Shown piece after piece: positions 7,038 through 13,613 of a stretch of DNA of 21,878 nucleotides (its first letter is position 1; each line of letters starts with the position of its first letter). A program made the translations under genes and the position numbers. The notes beneath the pieces are model-generated. The model did no database searches. It was not told the origin of the DNA and saw only the letters and a program-made list of their open reading frames with translations. Origin of the DNA: Chloroflexi bacterium RBG_16_56_11 (GTDB lineage: Bacteria; Chloroflexota; Dehalococcoidia; Dehalococcoidales; RBG-16-60-22); NCBI GenBank assembly GCA_001796865.1, contig MGNQ01000051.1, positions 1 to 21,878 on the forward strand, given 5' to 3'.

Positions 7038-7063
7038 AATGGATGGGCTAACGCTCATCCATT
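7038..7063 (+). promoter_or_regulatory. Leader hairpin 2 upstream of rpsL
   Basis: An 11-bp stem (AATGGATGGGC against GCTCATCCATT, one G-U pair) closed by a TAAC tetraloop. It ends 8 nt before the G-rich ribosome-binding region of rpsL (7072-7085), and is followed by GTAATTG rather than a T-run, so it is not a terminator. Its position suits control of rpsL translation or transcript stability. Confidence 0.55.
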
Positions 7064-7092
7064 GTAATTGTAGGGGGGAGAAGGAAGAAGCC

Positions 7093-7527
7093 ATGCCGAC
7101 CATAAATCAGCTCGTTCGCAAGGGGCGGCGGAAGGCCGCCAAAAAAGACAGGACACCGGCGCTGGGTTACGCCTATAACGCCCTGAAAAACCGGGTGAAG
7201 CTCGGGAAGAGCTGCCCGCAGAAGCGCGGCGTGTGCATTCAGGTGAAAACGACGACCCCCAAGAAGCCCAACTCGGCGCTGCGGAAAATCGCCAGGGTGC
7301 GGCTAACCAACCACATGGAAGTCACCGCCTACATCCCCGGCGAAGGTCACGAGCTGCAGGAGCACTCGGTGGTCCTGATACGCGGCGGCCGCGTTAAAGA
7401 CCTGCCCGGGGTCCGCTACCACATCATCCGCGGGGCGCTGGACAGCAGCGGCGTGGCCAACCGCCAGCAGGGCCGCAGCAAATACGGCGCCAAGAGAGGC
7501 AAAAAGGCACCCGAGGCGACCACCTAG
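7093..7527 (+). CDS. rpsL: 30S ribosomal protein S12
   Basis: S12 lies at the decoding centre of the small subunit and controls accuracy. 144 residues from the ATG preceded by AAGGAAG. The universal MPTINQLVRKG start, the TTTPKKPNSALRK loop (site of streptomycin-resistance lysine) and the GGRVKDLPGVRYH loop with the aspartate that RimO methylthiolates are present. Between TPAL (21-24) and CPQKRGVC there are about 14 residues more than in E. coli (25-39, GYAYNALKNRVKLGK); a comparable insertion is known in Bacillus S12, so this is the long-form S12. First gene of the superoperon, 15 bp from rpsG. Confidence 0.98.
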   Translation: MPTINQLVRKGRRKAAKKDRTPALGYAYNALKNRVKLGKSCPQKRGVCIQVKTTTPKKPNSALRKIARVRLTNHMEVTAYIPGEGHELQEHSVVLIRGGRVKDLPGVRYHIIRGALDSSGVANRQQGRSKYGAKRGKKAPEATT

Positions 7528-7541
7528 TTCGGGGGGAGATT

Positions 7542-8012
7542 ATGCCGAGAAGAGCCAGAGCGGGAAAAAGAGAAATCAGTCCGGACGCTAAATACCGCAG
7601 CGTAACAGTAGCCAGGTTGATATCTAAAATCATGGAGCGCGGTAAGAAGAGGACGGCCGAAAGCATCGTCTACGGCGCCCTGGAAAGGCTGGGGCAGCAG
7701 GTGTCCAAAGACCCGGTAGCGGCGCTGGAACAGGCCGTGAAAAACGCCACACCGCTGCTCCAGGTCAAGGCCAGGCGCGTCGGCGGCGCGACCTACCAGG
7801 TGCCGGTCGAGGTCCAGGCCGACCGCGGTCTGTTCCTGGCGCTTACCTGGCTGATAACCTCAGCCCGGGCCCGCAAGGGCAAGGCCATGACGGACAAGCT
7901 CGCGGACGAACTGTCCGAGGCCTTCCAGGGGCAGGGAATCACGATTAAAAAACGTGAAGATACGCATAAAATGGCCGAAGCCAACCGGGCTTTCGCCCAT
8001 TACAGGTGGTAA
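7542..8012 (+). CDS. rpsG: 30S ribosomal protein S7
   Basis: Primary 16S rRNA-binding protein that nucleates assembly of the 30S head and borders the E site. 156 residues, matching the usual length. It opens with MPRRARAGKREI and shows the family segments KYRSVTVARLISKIM, GKKRTAESIVYGAL, ARRVGGATYQVPVEV and the C-terminal EDTHKMAEANRAFAHYRW. ATG preceded by GGGGGGAG (7531-7538). In E. coli S7 represses translation of the str operon; no obvious copy of that rpsL-rpsG site can exist in the 14-nt spacer here. The stop lies against the fusA start region. Confidence 0.98.
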   Translation: MPRRARAGKREISPDAKYRSVTVARLISKIMERGKKRTAESIVYGALERLGQQVSKDPVAALEQAVKNATPLLQVKARRVGGATYQVPVEVQADRGLFLALTWLITSARARKGKAMTDKLADELSEAFQGQGITIKKREDTHKMAEANRAFAHYRW

Positions 8013-8017
8013 GGGGT

Positions 8018-10162
8018 TTGGTAATTAACAATAGTGTAAAAATAAAAAAACCGGCGGAAGCGAGAGAGAAAAAAGTGCCCCGAGACTTTCCTCTGGAGGA
8101 CATCCGTAATATAGGCATCATCGCCCACATCGATGCCGGCAAGACGACCGTCACCGAGAGGATACTCTACTACACCGGGAAGACCTACAAGATAGGCGAG
8201 GTGCACGAGGGTACGGCCGTCATGGACTGGATGGACCAGGAGAGGGAACGGGGCATCACGATAACGGCCGCGGCGACGACCTGCTACTGGCAGGAGCACC
8301 GCGTCAATATCATCGATACGCCGGGACATGTCGACTTCACCGCCGAGGTGGAGCGGAGCTTGCGCGTCCTCGACGGAGGCATCGTCGTGTTCGATGCCGT
8401 CTCGGGAGTCGAAGCGCAATCGGAAACGGTCTGGCGGCAGGCGGACAGGTACAAAGTGCCCCGGATATGCTTCATCAACAAGATGGACCGGGTGGGGGCC
8501 AACTTCAACCGGACCATTTCCATGATAGAGTCAAGGCTCCAGGCCGTCCCCTTACCTATACAGGCCCCGCTGGGCACCGAGGAGCAGTTCCAGGGGATTA
8601 TCGACCTTATCGAGAACAAGGCCTGGCGTTTCACCAACGACCCCGATACACCCCCGGAAGAGGTGCCAATCCCGGATTCGGAAAAGAGCCGGGTTGCCGA
8701 AATGCGGCAGACACTCATTACCAGGGTAGCCGAGCACGATGATAAAATCATGATAGCGTTTATCGAGGGCCATGAAATCAGACCCGACGAGCTGAGGCAA
8801 GCCCTGAGGCGGGTGACCCTGAAAAACTGCGGCGTTCCCGTCATCTGCGGCAGCGCCCTCAGGAACATAGGCGTGCAGCCTCTGCTCGACGCTATTGTAG
8901 AATATCTCCCCTCCCCGCTGGACGTCCCGCCGGTCAAAGGCGTCGATACCAAGACGGGGCAGAAGGCCACCCGGGAAGCCAGCGACGAAGCTCCTTTCTC
9001 CGCCCTGGCATTTAAAGTAGTCACCGACCCCTTCGTGGGGCGGCTGGTCTATTTCAGAGTGTATTCGGGAAAGGTCAAGGTAGGCGCCCAGGTGTCCAAC
9101 GCCACACGGGAGAGGCCGGAGCGTATCGGCCGTTTGCTGCTGATGCACGCCAACCGCCGGGAGGACATCGAACTGGCGGACACCGGTTCCATCGTCGCTA
9201 CGCTGGGACTGAAAAACACCTTCACCGGCGACACGCTGTGCGACTCCTCGAAACCCATCCTGCTGGAATCGATACGCTTCCCGGAGCCGGTTATTTCGGT
9301 AGCCATCGAGCCGAAGACCCGGGCCGACCAGGACAGGCTGGGCGAGTCCCTGCAGAAACTCACCGAAGAAGACCCCACCTTTAAAGTAACCTATAACGAA
9401 GAGACCGGGCAGACCGTCATCTCCGGCATGGGCGAGCTACACCTGGAAGTTATCGTCAGCCGGTTAATCAGGGAATTCAACGTAGGCGTCAAAGTCGGCC
9501 GTCCGCGGGTCGCTTATAAAGAGACCATCACTGTTCCGGTTAAAGTTGAAGGCCGGTTCGTGCGGCAGAGCGGCGGGCGCGGGCAGTTCGGGCATGTCAA
9601 AATTGAGCTGGAGCCTCTGGAACGCGGCAAAGGTTTCGAGTTCGTCGATGCCGTGAGAGGCGGCAATATACCGCGGCAGTTCATCCCGCCGGTGAGGGTG
9701 GGCGTCCGGGAGGCCATGGAGACTGGCATTCTGGCCGGCTATCCGGTGGTGGACATCAGGGCTACGCTCTACGACGGCAGCTACCACGAGGTCGATTCCT
9801 CGGAACTCGCCTTCAAGATGGCCGGCTCTATCGCCCTGCGGGACGGCGTGAAGAAAGCGAAGCCGATTCTCCTGGAACCTATCATGAAACTGGAGGTCGT
9901 GGCGCCGGAGCAGTTCCTCGGCGACGTCATCGGGGACCTCAACTCCAAGCGGGGACGCATCGGGAAGGTGGATACCCAGGGAGATATGTATGTCATCCAT
10001 GCCGTGATACCGCTCGCCGAGACATTCGGCTACGCCACGGGGCTGAGGTCGCTGACCCAGGGCCGCGCGACGCATTCCCTGGAGTTCCACAGCTACGAGC
10101 CGCTCCCGGCCGAGATGACCGACGAGATTATAGAAAAGACTGTAGGCAAGAAATATGGCTAA
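8018..10162 (+). CDS. fusA: Elongation factor G
   Basis: Translocation GTPase that moves tRNA and mRNA through the ribosome and helps recycle it. G motifs: AHIDAGKTT (P-loop), RGITI (switch I), DTPGHVDF (switch II), NKMD and the GSAL region. Domains II to V follow, with the SGMGELHLEV and domain IV GRGQFGHV segments and a C-terminal RGRIG-containing domain V. The start is uncertain. The TTG at 8018 has AGGTGG 8 nt upstream (714 aa); a GTG at 8006 overlaps rpsG more but has no ribosome site; a GTG at 8075 (695 aa, MPRDFPLEDIRNIGI) best matches the usual EF-G N terminus. The last 8 nt overlap rpsJ. Confidence 0.96.
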   Translation: MVINNSVKIKKPAEAREKKVPRDFPLEDIRNIGIIAHIDAGKTTVTERILYYTGKTYKIGEVHEGTAVMDWMDQERERGITITAAATTCYWQEHRVNIIDTPGHVDFTAEVERSLRVLDGGIVVFDAVSGVEAQSETVWRQADRYKVPRICFINKMDRVGANFNRTISMIESRLQAVPLPIQAPLGTEEQFQGIIDLIENKAWRFTNDPDTPPEEVPIPDSEKSRVAEMRQTLITRVAEHDDKIMIAFIEGHEIRPDELRQALRRVTLKNCGVPVICGSALRNIGVQPLLDAIVEYLPSPLDVPPVKGVDTKTGQKATREASDEAPFSALAFKVVTDPFVGRLVYFRVYSGKVKVGAQVSNATRERPERIGRLLLMHANRREDIELADTGSIVATLGLKNTFTGDTLCDSSKPILLESIRFPEPVISVAIEPKTRADQDRLGESLQKLTEEDPTFKVTYNEETGQTVISGMGELHLEVIVSRLIREFNVGVKVGRPRVAYKETITVPVKVEGRFVRQSGGRGQFGHVKIELEPLERGKGFEFVDAVRGGNIPRQFIPPVRVGVREAMETGILAGYPVVDIRATLYDGSYHEVDSSELAFKMAGSIALRDGVKKAKPILLEPIMKLEVVAPEQFLGDVIGDLNSKRGRIGKVDTQGDMYVIHAVIPLAETFGYATGLRSLTQGRATHSLEFHSYEPLPAEMTDEIIEKTVGKKYG

Positions 10163-10463
10163 GCAAAAAATACGCATCAAGCTAAAGGGATTCGACCACC
10201 GGGTCGTCGACCTATCGGCCCGGCAAATTCTGGAGGCGGTGGAAAGCACCGGGGCGGTGGCCGTGGGACCGGTACCGCTACCGACGCGCATCCAGAAGTT
10301 CAGCGTCATCCGTTCTCCCTTTATCGATAAGGACTCCCAGGAGCAGTTCGAGATCCGGACCCACAAGCGGCTGATTGATATCGTGGAGACGACCTCCAAG
10401 ACCATTGACGCCCTGACGAAGCTCAACCTGCCGTCCGGAGTGGAAATAGATATCAAACTATAA
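10155..10463 (+). CDS. rpsJ: 30S ribosomal protein S10
   Basis: S10 is in the 30S head and, in other bacteria, is also the NusE antitermination factor that pairs with NusB and links ribosomes to NusG. 102 residues, standard length, with the conserved IRIKLKGFDHR start, VGPVPLPTRIQKFSVIRSP and EIRTHKRLIDI. The ATG falls in the 8-nt overlap ATGGCTAA with the fusA stop, so translation is coupled. In many bacteria tuf stands between fusA and rpsJ; it does not here. The next gene, rplC, starts 93 nt downstream after a structured spacer. Confidence 0.98.
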   Translation: MAKQKIRIKLKGFDHRVVDLSARQILEAVESTGAVAVGPVPLPTRIQKFSVIRSPFIDKDSQEQFEIRTHKRLIDIVETTSKTIDALTKLNLPSGVEIDIKL

Positions 10464-10468
10464 TAAAG

Positions 10469-10532
10469 GAGGTTGTTTAGTTACAAGAATAAACCGTACG
10501 CCGCTCACCCTGAGCGTCCACTAAACAACCTC
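10469..10532 (+). promoter_or_regulatory. Structured rpsJ-rplC spacer: 13-bp inverted repeat enclosing a second hairpin
   Basis: GAGGTTGTTTAGT (10469-10481) pairs perfectly with ACTAAACAACCTC (10520-10532). Inside the 38-nt loop a second stem, CGCTCA/TGAGCG (10502-10507 with 10511-10516), closes on CCC. A near-consensus Shine-Dalgarno AAAGGAGG (10465-10472) overlaps the left arm but has no start codon at usable distance (the TTG at 10473 abuts it). No T-run follows the right arm, so it is not an intrinsic terminator. It sits in the 5' region of rplC and is a candidate regulatory or processing site. Confidence 0.6.
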
Positions 10533-10556
10533 ATTAAAAACTTAGCCGGTGAAAAT

Positions 10557-11186
10557 ATGACTGAAGGTATTTTAGGCAAGAAGCTGGGAATGACCCAGGT
10601 GTTCGGCGCGGCGGGCAAGGCCGAAGCCGTCACCGCCATCGAGGCCGGCCCGTGCACCGTGATGCAGGTGAAGACCGTGGCGAAAGACGGGTATAGCGCC
10701 GCCAGGCTGGGCTTCGGCGAGAAGAAGGCGAGAGCCGGCAAGAAGGCGAAGGCTAAAGAAAAGAAAGCCCCGGCCCCCCGGTACGTCCGGGAGTTCCCGC
10801 TGGACGCTGACCAGAAAGCGGAGGTCGGACAGAAAATCGACGTGAGCGTGTTCAAGTCCGGTGACGCCGTCGATATCACCGGAGTCTCGCGGGGCAAGGG
10901 CTTCGCCGGCGGCGTCAAGCGCTACCACTTCCGCGGCGGCCCCAAGACCCACGGACAATCGGACAGGTTGCGCGCCCCGGGGTCGGTCGGCTCGAACACT
11001 AACCCCGGACGGACCTTCAAAGGGCTACGCATGGCCGGGCACATGGGCGCCGAGCGTGTCACGACCCTCAATTTGAAAGTTGTCCAGGCCGATCCGGCCC
11101 GCAACCTGCTGCTGGTTAAAGGCGCGGTACCCGGGATGACCAACGGCCTGCTATTGATAAGAAAATCCAAAAAGGGGAAGAAGTAA
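10557..11186 (+). CDS. rplC: 50S ribosomal protein L3
   Basis: Binds 23S rRNA domain VI early in assembly and reaches toward the peptidyl transferase centre. 209 residues from the ATG at 10557, equal to E. coli L3. The reading frame stays open back to a TTG at 10473, but MTEGILGKKLGMTQVF is the conserved start and GGTGA lies 4 nt upstream. The central extension carries the RGGPKTHGQSDRLRAPGSVG segment. Residues around 55-75 are Lys/Ala-rich (KKARAGKKAKAKEKK). One nucleotide separates its stop from rplD. Confidence 0.97.
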   Translation: MTEGILGKKLGMTQVFGAAGKAEAVTAIEAGPCTVMQVKTVAKDGYSAARLGFGEKKARAGKKAKAKEKKAPAPRYVREFPLDADQKAEVGQKIDVSVFKSGDAVDITGVSRGKGFAGGVKRYHFRGGPKTHGQSDRLRAPGSVGSNTNPGRTFKGLRMAGHMGAERVTTLNLKVVQADPARNLLLVKGAVPGMTNGLLLIRKSKKGKK

Positions 11187-11187
11187 A

Positions 11188-11820
11188 GTGCAGGTCCCGG
11201 TTTACAACCTGGCCGGCGAAGAGGTCCGGCAGATAGAAGTAAGCGATGCCCTATTCGGCGTGCCGTTCAATGAAGCGGTCGTCCACCAGGTGATGGTAAG
11301 CCTGCTGGCCAACGCCCGCCAGGGTACCTCATCGACAAAGACCCGTAGCACGGTCGCCGGCAGCACTCGCAAGCTTTACCGGCAAAAAGGGACGGGCTAC
11401 GCGCGCGCCGGGAGCAAGAAATCGGCCCTGCGGCGTCATGGCGCCATTACCTTCGGGCCGCACCCGCGAGACTACCGGCAGGAGATACCCCGCAAGATGC
11501 GACGCCTGGCCCTGCGCTGCGTCCTCTCCGCCAAGGCCGGGGAAGGCGAGCTCAAGGTGCTGGACGGATTCGATTTCACCGAGCCGAAGACAAAACAGAT
11601 GGACGCGGCCCTGACGGCGCTGGGGGTCACCGCGACGGCCCTCATCGTGACGCCGGAGCCGGAAGAAAACGTCATAAAATCGGCGCGCAATTTACCGGGG
11701 ATCAAGACGCTCCCCGTGAATGTCCTGAACGTACGCGATATCCTGTCTTATAAAATGCTAGTAATGACCGAGGCCTCGGTGCGCCTCGCGGAAAAATTGT
11801 GGGGTAACGGGGTATCTTAA
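11188..11820 (+). CDS. rplD: 50S ribosomal protein L4
   Basis: 23S rRNA-binding protein whose extended loop lines the exit tunnel; in E. coli free L4 also represses the S10 operon at the rpsJ leader. 210 residues. The tunnel loop is recognisable (RQKGTGYARAGSKKS, residues 70-84), then ITFGPHPRDY. The macrolide-contacting KGTG part is present. It starts with GTG one nucleotide after the rplC stop, preceded by AAAAGGGGAAG. No E. coli-like L4 target is identifiable upstream of rpsJ; the only large structure nearby is in the rpsJ-rplC spacer. Confidence 0.97.
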   Translation: MQVPVYNLAGEEVRQIEVSDALFGVPFNEAVVHQVMVSLLANARQGTSSTKTRSTVAGSTRKLYRQKGTGYARAGSKKSALRRHGAITFGPHPRDYRQEIPRKMRRLALRCVLSAKAGEGELKVLDGFDFTEPKTKQMDAALTALGVTATALIVTPEPEENVIKSARNLPGIKTLPVNVLNVRDILSYKMLVMTEASVRLAEKLWGNGVS

Positions 11821-11827
11821 GGGGGAG

Positions 11828-12115
11828 ATGATGCATCTGTATGAGGTGCTGCGCCGGCCGCTGATAACGGAAAAAAGCACGCAACTCCAGGCGGGCAACA
11901 AGTACGCCTTCGAAATAGCCGTTGGTGCCAACAAGCCCATGATAAAGCAGGCGGTGGAAAAGGCCTTCAAGGTGAAGGTGACCGGGGTGAACGTCATCAC
12001 CATGCCGTCCAAGACGCGGCGCGTCGGGCGGCGGCAGGTGCAGACCAGCCCCTGGAAAAAGGCTATCGTCACCCTCCAGGCGGGGGACAAGATAGAGTTT
12101 TTTGAAGGTGTCTAG
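11828..12115 (+). CDS. rplW: 50S ribosomal protein L23
   Basis: Sits at the tunnel exit and docks trigger factor and SRP. 95 residues with the MHLYEVLRRPLITEKS start, the KYAFEIAVGANKPMIKQAVEKAF core, the rRNA-binding loop KTRRVGRRQ and the C-terminal LQAGDKIEFFEGV. Two adjacent ATG codons (11828, 11831) follow GGGGGAG; the second has the better spacing, so the mature product may be one residue shorter. Seven nucleotides separate it from rplD. Confidence 0.97.
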   Translation: MMHLYEVLRRPLITEKSTQLQAGNKYAFEIAVGANKPMIKQAVEKAFKVKVTGVNVITMPSKTRRVGRRQVQTSPWKKAIVTLQAGDKIEFFEGV

Positions 12116-12133
12116 CATGAAGGGAGAAGCCAG

Positions 12134-12961
12134 GTGGCTATAAAAAAATATCGTCCCACCTCGCCGGGGCGGCGGGGCATGAGCGGCTACACCTTCGACG
12201 AGATAACGAAGGAAAAGCCGGAGAAGTCACTGCTCCTCGCCAAGAACAAGAAGGCGGGGCGCAACTTCCGCGGTACGATAACCGTGCGGCACCGTGGCGG
12301 CGGGGCGAAACGGAAACAGCGAATCATCGATTTCCGGCGGGACAAGATAGATGTCCCGGGTCGCGTGGCGGCCATCGAGTACGACCCCAACCGCACTGCC
12401 CGCATCGCGCTTATCTTCTACGCCGACGGCGAAAAGCGCTATATCCTGGCTCCCCTGGGACTGATCGTCGGGGATAATGTGATGTCGGGCCCCAATGCCG
12501 AGATAAAACCGGGGAACGCCATGCCCATGAAATCGATGCCGACCGGTATCGAGATACATAACATCGAGCTGCAAAAGGGCCGGGGCGGCCAGCTGGTGCG
12601 CAGCGCCGGGGCATCGGCACAGCTCATGGTGAAGGAAGGCGAATACGCCCTCATCCGGCTGCCTTCCGGCGAGATACGCCGCATCCGCAGCGAGTGCGTG
12701 GCGAGCATCGGCAAGCTGGGGAACCTGGAGCACCAGAACATCAGCCTGGGCAAAGCCGGGCGTAAGCGGCACATGGGGTGGCGGCCGACGGTACGCGGCT
12801 CCGCCATGACCCCGCGCGACCATCCGCATGGCGGCGGCGAGGGCCGTTCCCCCGTGGGCATGCCCGGGCCGAAGACGCCCTGGGGCAAACCGGCCCTGGG
12901 TTACAAGACGCGTCAGCCCAAGGCCTCCGACCGGATGATAGTAAAACGCAGGGGCAAATAA
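12134..12961 (+). CDS. rplB: 50S ribosomal protein L2
   Basis: One of the most conserved 50S proteins, needed for subunit joining and peptidyl transferase activity. 275 residues. Markers are IKKYRPTSPGRRGMS, the GTITVRHRGGGAKRKQR loop, IEYDPNRTARIALI, and the C-terminal DHPHGGGEGR with the functionally important histidine (E. coli His229); the residues just before read MTPR where most bacteria have MNPV. Starts with GTG 4 nt after AGGGAGAAG (12121-12129). Confidence 0.98.
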   Translation: MAIKKYRPTSPGRRGMSGYTFDEITKEKPEKSLLLAKNKKAGRNFRGTITVRHRGGGAKRKQRIIDFRRDKIDVPGRVAAIEYDPNRTARIALIFYADGEKRYILAPLGLIVGDNVMSGPNAEIKPGNAMPMKSMPTGIEIHNIELQKGRGGQLVRSAGASAQLMVKEGEYALIRLPSGEIRRIRSECVASIGKLGNLEHQNISLGKAGRKRHMGWRPTVRGSAMTPRDHPHGGGEGRSPVGMPGPKTPWGKPALGYKTRQPKASDRMIVKRRGK

Positions 12962-12978
12962 GCGTTTAGCGAGGCAAA

Positions 12979-13251
12979 ATGTCGAGATCAACCAAAAAAG
13001 GCCCGGCGATTGACGCCAAACTGGTGAAAAAGGTGGACGCGACCATCCGTTCCGGCAAAAAGACCGTCATCAAGACATGGTCACGCCGGTCGACGATTTT
13101 ACCGCAAATGGTCGGGCTGACCATCGGCGTGCACGACGGGCGCCGACACGTGCCGGTCTATATTAACGAGAACATGGTGGGACACAAGCTGGGCGAGTTC
13201 GCCCCGACGCGGACTTTCCGCGGCCACGGCACGAAGTCGGAAAAAACTTAA
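12979..13251 (+). CDS. rpsS: 30S ribosomal protein S19
   Basis: Head protein that contacts the A-site finger and pairs with S13. 90 residues with MSRSTKKGP, the IKTWSRRSTILPQMVGLTIGVHDGR core and the KLGEFAPTRTFRGH tail. ATG start with GAGG 5 nt upstream. A 17-nt spacer follows rplB and 23 nt precede rplV. Confidence 0.98.
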   Translation: MSRSTKKGPAIDAKLVKKVDATIRSGKKTVIKTWSRRSTILPQMVGLTIGVHDGRRHVPVYINENMVGHKLGEFAPTRTFRGHGTKSEKT

Positions 13252-13274
13252 TAATGAGACAGGTGTAAACGAAA

Positions 13275-13613
13275 GTGGAAGTAAAAGCCATAGCCAAGGA
13301 CACCGGCCTATCCGCCGTCAAGGTCCGCCCGCTGGTAAATATGGTGCGGGGCAAGAAGGTGGAGGAGGCGCTAAACTTATTAAGATTTACGCCGACCCCC
13401 AAGGCCAGGGTAATTTCCAAGCTGGTGAGGTCCGCCGCGGCTAACGCCGAGAACAACTACCAGATGGACCCCGCCGATTTGAAAATCGTCCGGATATATG
13501 TCGACGACGCGCGGGCCATGCGGCGGTTCAAGGCAAGGTCGAGGGGGCGGGTCAGCCCCATCCGGAAGAACTCCAGCCATATTACCGTGGTCGTGGCTGA
13601 GCAGGAGGTTTAG
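13275..13613 (+). CDS. rplV: 50S ribosomal protein L22
   Basis: Exit-tunnel protein and macrolide-resistance locus. 112 residues with the helix SAVKVRPLVNMVRGKKVEEALNLL and the C-terminal beta hairpin RAMRRFKARSRGRVSPIRKNSSHITVVV that protrudes into the tunnel. It starts with GTG; its final codons contain the AGGAGG used by rpsC, and its stop TAG directly abuts the TTG start of rpsC. Confidence 0.97.
   Translation: MEVKAIAKDTGLSAVKVRPLVNMVRGKKVEEALNLLRFTPTPKARVISKLVRSAAANAENNYQMDPADLKIVRIYVDDARAMRRFKARSRGRVSPIRKNSSHITVVVAEQEV

Larger units (their letters stand above)
6780..7092. other. Divergent intergenic region between aroB and rpsL
   Basis: This 313-bp, A+T-rich stretch is the only large gap in the window. 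It holds back-to-back promoters for the aro operon (minus) and the ribosomal superoperon (plus) and two hairpins in the rpsL leader. I see no tRNA, no terminator and no convincing separate small gene. An ATG at 7039 opens an extension in frame with rpsL, but S12 begins at the conserved MPTINQL. Confidence 0.8.

Noticed and set aside
7038..7063. Hairpin before rpsL considered as an intrinsic terminator or attenuator
   Set aside because: No downstream T-run; it is kept only as a possible translational or stability element.
7039..7092. In-frame upstream ATG that would extend rpsL by 18 residues, with AGGA 7 nt upstream
   Set aside because: S12 universally starts at MPTINQL, which has its own strong ribosome site; the upstream ATG is buried in a hairpin.
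6780..7092. Search for tRNA, T-box or riboswitch in the divergent region
   Set aside because: No cloverleaf, no T-box motif and no recognisable riboswitch core; only promoters and simple hairpins are visible.
7165..7209. Insertion in S12 between TPAL and CPQKRGVC considered as a novelty
   Set aside because: Bacillus-type S12 carries a comparable insertion, so this is the known long form.
9464..10456. 330-codon minus-strand open frame opposite fusA/rpsJ
   Set aside because: Antisense to strongly conserved EF-G domains; no motif or start signal.
10473..10556. In-frame TTG extension of rplC directly after AAAGGAGG
   Set aside because: The spacing is zero, the encoded residues have no L3 similarity, and MTEGILGKKLGM is the conserved start.
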